From an uncultured Ramlibacter sp. (lineage in GTDB: Bacteria > Pseudomonadota > Gammaproteobacteria > Burkholderiales > Burkholderiaceae_C): 64,000 nt of DNA. The stretch is from positions 36,111 through 100,110 of the forward strand of contig NZ_CAKZHQ010000020.1 of the NCBI RefSeq assembly GCF_936925435.1, in the 5' to 3' direction. Each line of letters starts with the position of its first letter. The stretch's first letter is position 1. The position numbers were made by a program, and so were the translations under genes. Under the pieces are notes generated by a model. The model was not told the origin of the DNA and made no database searches. It saw nothing but the letters and a program-made list of their open reading frames with translations. Shown one piece after another: positions 18,401-25,843 of this stretch.

Positions 18401-21400
18401 GCGTTCAATCAGCCTATTGATCCATGGCAGCAGGTTCGGCCCCACATCTGCGGCCCGATGGAACCGACAAAGCACTTCTAGGCACTCGAGGCCTGCGGCA
18501 GACGCAATGACGGATTCCTCCGTGACAGTGCTCACAAACCGATCGGCAAGCACAGGATAGTCACTTGGCTCAAGCTGTAGGGCAATGAGAGTCATCTCGC
18601 GAGCCGTCGCGCGCACCAAGCCTCTCGTTGATTCAGAGTGGCTGAAATGCGGGGTTGCCGCTTCGGCCAAGGCGTCAATGATGCCGGATGCGTTACCTAT
18701 TCTTCCCTCGCGCACCGCGTTTGCAAACCGAACGCACAAAGGCATTAAAGTGGCCACACTGTCAGTCAAGATGCGGACGATTGAATAGCTATCCATCTCA
18801 ATCTGCTTCTCGCGTGTAGCGGCTTTCTTTGATCTGCGGCGCGCTTGAGACTCTATTCGAGCTGCTATTTCCTCCTTGGCATACTCGCGAAGCAGCGTTC
18901 GGGGGAGACACTCTCGAATTTCTCGCGGTACGATGTCCGTCAGCGTGGGCAATTTTTTCCGTGTGAGACTCTCCAGCACCGAAAAAACCAGCCATCTCGA
19001 CACCCGTTCGGCTGGCCAGCTTTGCTGAAAGCTGTGGTAGCTCGGTCGCGGAATTCTTACCTGCGTGAGTATCTGCCTCGCGTGACGGTGCGCGCCAATG
19101 CTCACGGCATTCGCTGCTGCAAGAAGTAGCGCGTCTTCGAGGGGAAAGCGTTCGTCTCCACCTGACGGGCGGGCATCAGGACGAGCCTTGCAAGCATGTG
19201 CTAGCTTCGCGATGAGTGCCGCACGCTGTGAGCTCAAGGCATCAGGCACACACTGAATGCATGCCGCGTACAGTGCGGGCCCCATTGGCGGCGCTGCAAG
19301 AACTTCCGTTAGAAAGGCTTGCGGCACCAGCTTAAGGTGACTAATTGCGATTCGAGCAAATTCCTTTGCGACGAGAAATCCGAACCAAGGTCGCCAAACC
19401 CGTAGGGAAGCGAGTGCTTTCCCGTAGTCTCCTTTACTCGCGCGTTGCGCACACAAGGTAGCAATCTCGAGCGGCGCTGGAGCTGTGACCTTCGAATCTG
19501 GCTTCTCCTGATTCAAGTACCACCGGACCCACTGCCGACTGCTTTCCGCATGCAGCGAGGCCTCGTCAGCGTTGCCCATCAAGAGGTGGACGAGGGCAAG
19601 ACGTGAATGGCGAGCACCAGACCAGTCAGTGCGAATTTCGAAGAGCCTGCGCAAGGCTTCCGAGTCGCCCACTGCAGCGACCATATCGGGATATGAAGCT
19701 ATGAGCGCATCGAGTCGGTCACCGTTTGCAGCAACTGACGCTAGCTCCACTAGTAGCCGAATTGCTTCGGGTCTTCGCTCCTGGCGGCACGCCATCGAAA
19801 GGGCAGTGGTTAGGCGATGTGTTCGGATGGCACGTTTACCCAAATCGCTTGTGAGCGTCGCAGGCATGTCAGCACTAAAGGCCAACTTAAGTGCGAGTTC
19901 GGTAGCTTCTGTCATGCCCAGTAGGCGAGGTAGTGCTCGCGCAGCATATATCGATGCGCCCTGTGCCTTCTCAAGCCGTTCCGCCAACCGCTGCAAGAGG
20001 ACGGCGTCAGTACCGTACTTTTCGCGAATGAACGTCTCCGTTGGCTCGTCCCGGAATACTATGCCGAGTGAAGTTCGATCGAGCAGCGGAGCAAGATCTG
20101 CCGCAAAACTTTCTACGGCCTCTGGGGCAAGCCCGATAGCGGGAGCATATTCGGCAACGGGGACAGGTGGCGGGAGCACTGTCAGACCGCATAAGAATGC
20201 CCGCACCTCCTCTTCCAACCCTTGGTCTGCGACGTACCTCAGGGCGCGGACGAGTCTTTGCTCAATAAGTTGCTCGACGTGGATTGGAGCGGATTTGGCT
20301 ACGGGAGATTTGCGAACCAAACCCTCCCACTCCTGCACTAAATGTGCAAGTACACGGGGATTGCCTTCAGATCGCACCTGGGCGATATCCACTTCTGTCT
20401 GGGAGAGTTCGGCTACGCGAGGCGCCAGGAACGCAGATGTCTCTTCGCGTTCAAATGACGGCAGTTGTACTTGGATGGGACTTGATGACCCCTTGGTCAT
20501 CGGGACGCGCTCGGTTCGGCAGCTCGCGACCATTTCCACTCCCTCAGGCATCCCCATCTGGGAAAATGTCTCCATTAGCAATGTTGGGAATGCCTTTTCA
20601 TGAACATCCTGTGCCTGCTGAGCAGAATTGTCTGCGGCATCAATCAGCAGGAACAGCTTTGCCGAACTATCCTGGCGCCGCAAGGTCTGAACCGCCTGGT
20701 TGAAACGTCGTCTGGCCGTGGCAAGCAAATCTGGCGTAGATAGTGGACCAGGAATGATGAGATCGCACAGTCCTTTCGAGGCCAACGCATTCACTACGTG
20801 AAGTAAGCCCTTCTGAGGCTGATGCCTCGAATCCTCGACGGACCTGTAGTTGCCGCCTCCAAAACAGTCAAACAGAATCACTTCGCCCTGGGTTGCCAGA
20901 TTTGAGGCCAGTGCCTGCATGAATACTGTCTTGCCAACGCCTCCTGCGGCATGCAAAAGGACAGGCCTCTGCTTGAACAGATTTTCGAGGACCTTCTTCT
21001 GAGCGAGCGATCTCGAAACAACAGGGCCTATGCCGACAAAACTCGCTGGCGTCGGGAGGAGATCGCGAGCATCTGCCACATGGAGCGCGCTGAGGACATC
21101 CTCTAGCCTGATGACATTCCGATTCGCCCCCTCCGTGCCAGCTTTGGTTCTAACAAGCGCCTTCAACGCACCCAGTCGACCTTGTGCGACGTAGTCAGAC
21201 GACGCAGACCAGTCGACAATTCGCGTGGCGACGTCTGCCTTTAAGGCTGTCAGCGAACCCGAGGCGCCCCGCATCTCTAAGCGCGAGAGAAAGCTCTCCA
21301 GGTCGCGAGGACTTCTGTTGCATGCTGCAAATACTTGATGCGCCTGGTCGATGACTCGACGCTCGTGGCTGACCTTCCCGCTGGCGAGCTTGGATACGGC

Positions 21401-21817
21401 CAGAGCAAAGTCTGCATCAATCGGCCGATTCGTAACGATGCTAAAGCGCAGCCGATTTTCGACCTGTTGGTCTCCAAATCGCCTCCGGTAGTCTGCGTCA
21501 GCCGCTACAAATTTCTCGAGAATCTTTTTTGCATCTGCTGCCACGAACGGTTTGTTCGCATTGACAACGGAGTATTTGAATTGCGAGATCTCAACGCGCT
21601 TCGCCGTCTCAAAAGCGCTGTCAATTCCATAGTAGAGGACTAGATCAGCAATTTCCGTAGCAGCATTGGAGACGTGCCGACCATCTTCAACCGAGAACCC
21701 CTCGACGGCAATGGCATTGAGCTCGTCACGAGGCATCAAGAGCTCTAAAGAACGCCGTGCTGCCCACGTCTCGTGAAACTCATTACCGTCCTTTGCCGCT
21801 CGTGCTTTGTCAACCAA
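15407..21817 (-). CDS. Avs-like giant STAND NTPase with N-terminal Cap4/DUF4297-type nuclease
   Basis: A 2136-aa protein. The N-terminus (about 1-170) looks like a Cap4/DUF4297 dsDNA nuclease: Glu13 in GNEFHETWAARRSLELL, Asp58 in TEIADLVLYY, then Gln79-x-Lys81 in VEISQFKYS. The NTPase follows with Walker A AAGGVGKT at 290-297, the family stretch FDCFGGGNYR near 316-325, Walker B LFLLIDAAD at 388-396 and ASCRTE near 431. The remaining 1600 residues are mostly helical, suited to ligand sensing. This order matches the Avs (AVAST) antiviral proteins, which bind a conserved phage protein, oligomerise and activate the nuclease. TTG start with AGGAGA 6 bases before it. The trigger is unknown. Confidence 0.8.
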   Translation of the reverse strand: MVDKARAAKDGNEFHETWAARRSLELLMPRDELNAIAVEGFSVEDGRHVSNAATEIADLVLYYGIDSAFETAKRVEISQFKYSVVNANKPFVAADAKKILEKFVAADADYRRRFGDQQVENRLRFSIVTNRPIDADFALAVSKLASGKVSHERRVIDQAHQVFAACNRSPRDLESFLSRLEMRGASGSLTALKADVATRIVDWSASSDYVAQGRLGALKALVRTKAGTEGANRNVIRLEDVLSALHVADARDLLPTPASFVGIGPVVSRSLAQKKVLENLFKQRPVLLHAAGGVGKTVFMQALASNLATQGEVILFDCFGGGNYRSVEDSRHQPQKGLLHVVNALASKGLCDLIIPGPLSTPDLLATARRRFNQAVQTLRRQDSSAKLFLLIDAADNSAQQAQDVHEKAFPTLLMETFSQMGMPEGVEMVASCRTERVPMTKGSSSPIQVQLPSFEREETSAFLAPRVAELSQTEVDIAQVRSEGNPRVLAHLVQEWEGLVRKSPVAKSAPIHVEQLIEQRLVRALRYVADQGLEEEVRAFLCGLTVLPPPVPVAEYAPAIGLAPEAVESFAADLAPLLDRTSLGIVFRDEPTETFIREKYGTDAVLLQRLAERLEKAQGASIYAARALPRLLGMTEATELALKLAFSADMPATLTSDLGKRAIRTHRLTTALSMACRQERRPEAIRLLVELASVAANGDRLDALIASYPDMVAAVGDSEALRRLFEIRTDWSGARHSRLALVHLLMGNADEASLHAESSRQWVRWYLNQEKPDSKVTAPAPLEIATLCAQRASKGDYGKALASLRVWRPWFGFLVAKEFARIAISHLKLVPQAFLTEVLAAPPMGPALYAACIQCVPDALSSQRAALIAKLAHACKARPDARPSGGDERFPLEDALLLAAANAVSIGAHRHARQILTQVRIPRPSYHSFQQSWPAERVSRWLVFSVLESLTRKKLPTLTDIVPREIRECLPRTLLREYAKEEIAARIESQARRRSKKAATREKQIEMDSYSIVRILTDSVATLMPLCVRFANAVREGRIGNASGIIDALAEAATPHFSHSESTRGLVRATAREMTLIALQLEPSDYPVLADRFVSTVTEESVIASAAGLECLEVLCRFHRAADVGPNLLPWINRLIEREDDASHKGHLLARVSRILWPISAEDSEHYFRQSMRQLNALGSADYETVHDLLPLVKELKERKLQPSHFQRLANLCEMNFHGEPSKFPWVEFASAAVAAQGVQSLVQIGRWCSRDAASYDYTAPPLVVELVRKKQLNVELGMVLLKLDELSETHWFTCGYVAGVFSDANPRDAETTARELIGILEKDSPSSTSTYSLESILETLKPRLAPGSASLAYLAQRIAALKALPHPAATPRTIAMAEAETRMGRRRLVGSQTDRRVSRIAIGCSPINVAEVAAALKAVAEVEQGWSVTRQFLRQLALRVAFGDRNRFLEVLTLVDGLELDLRLEVLEETCQAWESTSPSIGSRRTLYFERLLIQNAGDLVAQKWRFRGSFERIARLGGMTCERAAMAVAGNLTLLPVAVNAGHWLKLATYLAQADDGQATHDALVRLLSGPALSMAASYGDGEHQEEHAPAIDECAVVAGLVWMRLGSGDAFERWRGAHAVRMLVERARFDVVDALVVLYRAGVGGACSARSVRFHIWDAKLWLLIGLSRAAKDVPDLVRRYSGLLMEEAFAPRTPHVLLAEFSVAALRCAPKKLAHELKLESLLRKHDPAGGPRTRYDRVSSDPYTPGGVPTPDHGFVLDYDFRKHEAPFLGRLFGLPAWEVAGMLEKQAAEMDPGCPGMYDGHARHSRGSRSGVEGRFRGYGGHLGWHGLFLLTSQLLKVRSVAKASDDAADPWLEFMQRYGLTRSDGYWLHDGTDSHPLAAHCLLRTNRDEGEELLSNPSTLMELAGIQGGRPLGAIVVGGSWESRDDVKIEVSSAFAFSDRAMSACRALSKRHAHDVWLPQDDGDEGSDFGRIGREATFEPWIEYPRTRVGWDEFDPLATPSANSRPIPGLDFRSAIEISASDCFGRSWRDKSGLEVMRAFAWGARRGYGDQETKVVANALLCETKTLLRHLADTNRSLVILVKIDRYRNEHSKSPIRYRSMGAIGVLLADGTMPLLVPAAVVKRRSDW

Positions 21818-21943
21818 AGTAGCTCTCCTATCAGCTGGAATGTGCGGCTCATGAAGGCTCCCGCGTGTATTGAAGCATTCTCTGAATCGCTACCTCGGAG
21901 GCGCTGCCTCGAAGCTAATGCCCTATGCAGGTAGTGGAACCTT

Positions 21944-22411
21944 CTATGGAAGACCCATAACAGCACGAATCGCCAACAGCAGTTTCTTGATTTCGACGTA
22001 ATAGCCAAGCATCCTCGCGATAGTCACATCTGCGGATTGACCGTGGGCAATTCTGTGCCGGAGTGCGATGACGCTATCGAGCGCGTCCTTCGCCCGATCA
22101 ACGAGTAAGGCATCAATTGCACCTTCCCATGTTCGATCAATCTGAAGAAGGTAAGTGCGAAGCTTCGCGGCGGTCAAATTGGTTGTTCGATCGGTTAGTT
22201 TTACGACAAGATCCGCAATCAGTGGCTGGGCCCGTTGACGGACGAACTCACCAGTAATCTCGCGAATAGTTTGATCAAGGTATCCGGAGACGAGTACGCA
22301 TAGGTAGCGTGCGAAATCTGCCCGTAGTTCCAGCTGGCCAACATCCAGCAGTTGGATGCGTGCAAACGTCGCATCCAAATCCGCCTCATATGACTTCTTA
22401 GGCGGCGGCAA
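21944..22411 (-). CDS. HEPN-domain protein, partner of the DUF262 protein
   Basis: A 155-aa, mainly helical protein with Arg118-x4-His123 in ALRHRIAHGQS, the Rx4-6H signature of HEPN domains, many of which are ribonucleases in toxin and antiviral systems. It resembles the RiboL-PSP/MAE-type HEPN proteins often found beside DUF262 genes. Start is TTG with AGGAA 6-8 bases before; no in-frame ATG exists in the N-terminal half. The start lies 14 bp inside the DUF262 gene, so translation is coupled. 126 bp separate it from the giant STAND gene downstream. Confidence 0.72.
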   Translation of the reverse strand: MPPPKKSYEADLDATFARIQLLDVGQLELRADFARYLCVLVSGYLDQTIREITGEFVRQRAQPLIADLVVKLTDRTTNLTAAKLRTYLLQIDRTWEGAIDALLVDRAKDALDSVIALRHRIAHGQSADVTIARMLGYYVEIKKLLLAIRAVMGLP

Positions 22412-23495
22412 AGGCGTTCCTAGCCTTAGTTAGCCTAGCGGCCACTTGATCCTCCCGAGCAGTCGCCTTGCCAACCGCCGCAAGATACTCTTTGTCAGTT
22501 AGCAATTTCTCATAGGCCGCTTTCAATGCGACACTCGTCAAGGCAGGTCCAGCGTCAATTCGCTCCGAAACTCCGATCATTACCGAGTCAAATACAGCCG
22601 CGTTCAATGCCCTTCCGATGCGAAATGCATCCTTCCCTATGGCTGCGAAGACGAGGTCGACAGTCGAGCTGAACGCCGCTTTCATCTTGTCGGCGCCTAT
22701 CCCCCCCGGCTCGCGATTCTTCTGTGCAAACGACGTCAAGTAGTCCTTCATCGGACTCTTGTATTTATCTGCAGAGAATCTCAGGGCCAAGAACCGAAGA
22801 ACTAACTCGTGATCCTTTAACGTCTTCGAGACTGGCCCGAAGATTTCCCTCCATTTTGGTGCCGCATTCATTTCTCGAACAAGATGCATTAGGGGGCCAG
22901 GAACGAGCGCCACGCGAATTTCGTGTGCGGACAACTGGGTTCCACCCGAGTTGAGTCTTTCGAAGAGCGAATAGACGCTTCCAAGATCTTGGCCTTCGGC
23001 GGTCCTCTTAATCACGGTCGCATGAATAATGGAGTCATCGAGCGTCCGGCGGTCTGCCTCCTCCAAAGACTTATACGTCGCACCCTTAAATTTCTTTTGC
23101 ACATGTTCCAGTGCGAATTCCTTCTTGTTTATTACCCCGGAGTAGAAGGCTGCCAACGTGACAAGACGCTGCTGTCCATCGAGCACCAAAAGTCTTTTGT
23201 TCTCTTGCTGCACCAGAAAAATTCCAGGGACCGGAAGACCAAGAAGTAGCGATTCAACAAAGCGATCGCACTGAATTTTCTTCCACACAAACTTTCTCTG
23301 GAACGCCTCGACATCGGTCACAAGTTCGTTGTCTGGATCGAAAGTCGGTATGACGATATCGTTGTTGGCTAGGCGCTTCACCAGTCCGTCAACCGGATAG
23401 TCAGCACCGTAAAAGGTTAGATCGAACGAGTAGTCAGCAGACTCCTCTTCTGGATCCACATCGTCAACGAGTTCGCTATTCAGATCGTCTGTCAT
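22398..23495 (-). CDS. DUF262-domain protein (GmrS/ParB-fold, no DUF1524 part)
   Basis: A 365-aa protein. DUF262 signatures are clear: FQRKFVW at 65-71, VLDGQQRL at 104-111 and FERLNSGG at 178-185. In GmrSD-type enzymes the DGQQR loop of this ParB/Srx-like fold binds or hydrolyses nucleotides and guides restriction of modified DNA. The HNH nuclease half (DUF1524) is missing; a HEPN gene overlaps its 3' end instead, so the HEPN protein may be the effector. AAGGAG is placed well before the ATG. An acidic N-terminus (DDVDPEEESAD) precedes the domain. Confidence 0.82.
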   Translation of the reverse strand: MTDDLNSELVDDVDPEEESADYSFDLTFYGADYPVDGLVKRLANNDIVIPTFDPDNELVTDVEAFQRKFVWKKIQCDRFVESLLLGLPVPGIFLVQQENKRLLVLDGQQRLVTLAAFYSGVINKKEFALEHVQKKFKGATYKSLEEADRRTLDDSIIHATVIKRTAEGQDLGSVYSLFERLNSGGTQLSAHEIRVALVPGPLMHLVREMNAAPKWREIFGPVSKTLKDHELVLRFLALRFSADKYKSPMKDYLTSFAQKNREPGGIGADKMKAAFSSTVDLVFAAIGKDAFRIGRALNAAVFDSVMIGVSERIDAGPALTSVALKAAYEKLLTDKEYLAAVGKATAREDQVAARLTKARNAFAAA

Positions 23496-23511
23496 GTCGA
23501 CTTTCTCCTTA

Positions 23512-23724
23512 TCACGATCTTCTCACACCGGTCGGAAGCGGTCGATAGCTTGCGAGCGCCGCGCTGAAGTACTGGGACTTCACTTCCCGGACCTCGTGTG
23601 TGGCCACGTCGGGATGCAGCTTGAACTGCTCCAGTCCGAGTCCAATTTCCCGCTTATCTGCTGCAAACAGCTGCAGATGTTGAATGCCGTCGAAATCTGC
23701 TCCAGATAGAACAGTAATTGCCAT
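23512..23724 (-). CDS. Small hypothetical protein, first gene of the defence operon
   Basis: A possible 70-aa protein (MAITVLSGADFDGIQHLQLF...). The stop is 16 bp before the DUF262 ATG on the same strand, and a GAGG lies about 10 bases before its ATG. The reading frame, position and AT-richer composition suit a real leader gene of the operon. I do not recognise a family; it could be an antitoxin-like or sensor peptide, but nothing in the sequence shows it. Confidence 0.45.
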   Translation of the reverse strand: MAITVLSGADFDGIQHLQLFAADKREIGLGLEQFKLHPDVATHEVREVKSQYFSAALASYRPLPTGVRRS

Positions 23725-24121
23725 CCAGACCTGACCTCACATAAGCCCTAGCTTGCTAAAGCGGGGAGAAATTAGGAGGAATAGACGTGACGGCATTGAA
23801 TGTCATCAGGCGTTGGGGACTCCGAGATCAGATGTCCCATTCGAGAGACCGCAAGGCGTACAGGCCTAGCTCGCAACAGCGTAAGAAGTACCTGCGTGCG
23901 GAAGACGGAGCCCACGCAGCGCCAGCACGCTCGCCCCCTAAGCCGAGAAGCTAGCCACTTGGCTACGAATCGAGGCAACAAATCGCGGAGCCAGCGCCGC
24001 ACTTTGAGTCAGGTCCACAAAATTTCGGTCAATGAGGGACGACGAGATTGCCCGGGCGCGGACAAATTGCACACCCAATGCACACGATTAACCTGGAACC
24101 CGCGCAAATCCTAGCTTTTCA

Positions 24122-24131
24122 GGCCGATCCA
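24122..24131. repeat. Candidate island-border direct repeat, right
   Basis: GGCCGATCCA, the same as 13114-13123. It marks the edge where AT-richer DNA gives way to the GC-rich catabolic operon. Confidence 0.3.
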
Positions 24132-24176
24132 TCATTGGGGCGACGGACAGGCGACTTGCAACGTAAGTTGTTGATT

Positions 24177-24213
24177 TCATTTGAGAAATTCAATTTTAAT
24201 GCATCTCAAATGA
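24177..24213. repeat. AT-rich inverted repeat
   Basis: TCATTTGAGA (24177-24186) and TCTCAAATGA (24204-24213) form a perfect 10-bp inverted repeat with a 17-base AT-rich loop. It lies 10 bp after the stop of the crotonase gene. The weak stem, long loop and missing T-run argue against an ordinary terminator; a protein-binding site or island-border relic is possible. Confidence 0.5.
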
Positions 24214-24223
24214 CATTGGGAAG

Positions 24224-25060
24224 CTAGGTTTCTTCTCCTCCGGGCCCGTGCTGCCCGACATGAAAGCCAAGCCGGCGCTCGGTATCGCTGTCTTGCTGGA
24301 GCCCCTGGGTCATCAGCTGCGCCACGCGTTGTCGAGGCTCCGGCCAGTGCGTGGTGCCTATGAACGCCTGGTTGGAGGCCCAGCGCTGCGCCTCGGATGG
24401 AATCCCTGCGCGTTCATTGATGAACTTCTTGGCCAGCTCCAGCGGACGCCTCTCAAAACCAGCAATGCGTCGCGCGAGTTCATTGACAAAGCCATCCAGC
24501 TGCGCATCCGGGAGCGCCCGGTTGATCCAGCCATAGCGCTCGGCGGTGTCGGCGTCGAAGTCGTCTGCCCCGAGCACGATCTCCAGCGCGCGTGAGCGCC
24601 CCACCAGCGCCGGCAACCAGTCCATCGCGCCGCCGCCTGGAACCACCGCGACCCCCAACTCGATTTGGGCAAACACGGCCTTTTCCCGGCTGGCAAACCG
24701 CATGTCGCACGCCAGAGCCAACTCGCTTCCGTGTCCACGCGCGCGCCCCCGTATCGACGCGATGCTCACCACGCGTGAATGCGCCAGGCGCGTCACGAAA
24801 TTGGGCCACTCGCTGAACTCGGCGGCGCCAGGCGCATCGGGGATGACATTGCCTCGCACCATGTCGTAGTGCGCGACGAAGTAGTCTGGATTGGCGCTGT
24901 CGAAGACAACAACCTTGAGTTGCTTGTCCGCTTCGATCCTGTCCATCAGCAGGCGCAGTTCGGCGAACATCTCCGGGTCATACAGGTTGACCGGCGGGTT
25001 GTCGATGGTCACTCGCCAGATCAACGGGTTGCTCGCGTCCAGCTTCAAGCGGCCATTCAT
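24224..25060 (-). CDS. Enoyl-CoA hydratase/isomerase-family (crotonase) protein
   Basis: A 278-aa crotonase-fold protein. The oxyanion-hole region is the run through SIASIRGRARGHGSELALACD, followed by FAQIELGVAVVPGGGAMDWL. Usual crotonases have A-GG in the oxyanion loop and a Glu pair; here RGHG replaces AAGG, so it may be a divergent hydratase, isomerase or a non-CoA member. Its ATG overlaps the stop of the cysteine hydrolase gene (25057-25060), so the pair is translationally coupled. It is the last gene of the operon starting at 32988. The substrate is unknown. Confidence 0.82.
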   Translation of the reverse strand: MNGRLKLDASNPLIWRVTIDNPPVNLYDPEMFAELRLLMDRIEADKQLKVVVFDSANPDYFVAHYDMVRGNVIPDAPGAAEFSEWPNFVTRLAHSRVVSIASIRGRARGHGSELALACDMRFASREKAVFAQIELGVAVVPGGGAMDWLPALVGRSRALEIVLGADDFDADTAERYGWINRALPDAQLDGFVNELARRIAGFERRPLELAKKFINERAGIPSEAQRWASNQAFIGTTHWPEPRQRVAQLMTQGLQQDSDTERRLGFHVGQHGPGGEET

Positions 25061-25701
25061 GCAAGTTTCTCCGTTGCGCCGTTCGTCAATGCGGCCATCA
25101 CCTCTTGCGTGGTCAGGATCGCATGCGCGTAAGTGGGACCATTGATGGCATGCGCGGCGTGCATTGCTTCATGTGAGAACGCCGCCGTGGCATCGCGCAC
25201 GAGCGTGACGTGGTAGCCCAGTTCCGCCGCGTACTTGGCCGTGGTTTCGATGCAGGTGTTGGCCAGCATGCCCACCACGATCACCTGGTCGACGCCATGG
25301 CGGCGCAACTGCAGGTCCAGGTCGGTGTTGGCAAAGCCGCTGGAGGCCCAGTGTTCCTGGACCATCACGTCACCAGGCTGGGGCTGGAAATCCGGATGCC
25401 ACTCGCCGCCCCACGTGCCCACGGCAAACACCTGCGCCCTGTGGCTGCCCTGCAGGTATGGCGACATGTGCCGCCATGCGGAGAAATCGCCAGGCCGCGA
25501 GCGGTGGTGCGGCACGTAGAAGACCTGGATTCCGGCAGCGCGAACGGCGGCCACCACCTGACGCATGTTCTCGAGGGTGCCCACCGCATCCGCAACGGCT
25601 TGGGCGTGACCAGACAGCTTGCCTCCCTCGCTGAGAAAGTCGTTGTAGGGATCGACCAGCAACAAGCCGGTCTGGGCCGCAGGGTAGGAAGGCAGTGGCA
25701 T
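25057..25701 (-). CDS. Isochorismatase-family cysteine hydrolase
   Basis: A 214-aa protein of the isochorismatase/nicotinamidase fold. Asp17 in LLLVDPYNDF and Cys150 in GMLANTCIETTAKYA are two of the three catalytic positions. Where the catalytic Lys is usual, the sequence reads MVQEHWASSGF, a variant seen in a subset of these hydrolases. Members cleave amides or vinyl ethers. It is coupled to the crotonase gene and lies 142 bp after the DapA-like gene. The link to the sugar-acid genes upstream is positional only. Confidence 0.83.
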   Translation of the reverse strand: MPLPSYPAAQTGLLLVDPYNDFLSEGGKLSGHAQAVADAVGTLENMRQVVAAVRAAGIQVFYVPHHRSRPGDFSAWRHMSPYLQGSHRAQVFAVGTWGGEWHPDFQPQPGDVMVQEHWASSGFANTDLDLQLRRHGVDQVIVVGMLANTCIETTAKYAAELGYHVTLVRDATAAFSHEAMHAAHAINGPTYAHAILTTQEVMAALTNGATEKLA

Positions 25702-25843
25702 GGAAGCTCCTTTGGACGGTTCCGTCCGGAAGATTCAATGCTTCAGTGTGCAGGCGCGGCTTGGGTGGCGCATCGCGACAGTGGGCGATGGCGGGACAGT
25801 GCAGCGGGCGGATATTTCTCTATGCCCTTCGGGGAAGCTGGCG

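Larger units (their letters stand above)
23725..24223. other. Right border of the island, no clear gene
   Basis: About 500 bp, AT-rich toward its right end. It should contain the promoter of the defence operon. Short ORFs on both strands show no protein-like character. It holds GGCCGATCCA (24122-24131), matching the left border, and an inverted repeat at 24177-24213. Confidence 0.5.

Noticed and set aside
23800..24114. About 100-codon frame in the island border, plus strand
   Set aside because: Cys/Arg/Thr-rich, with no ribosome site and no protein-like segment pattern.
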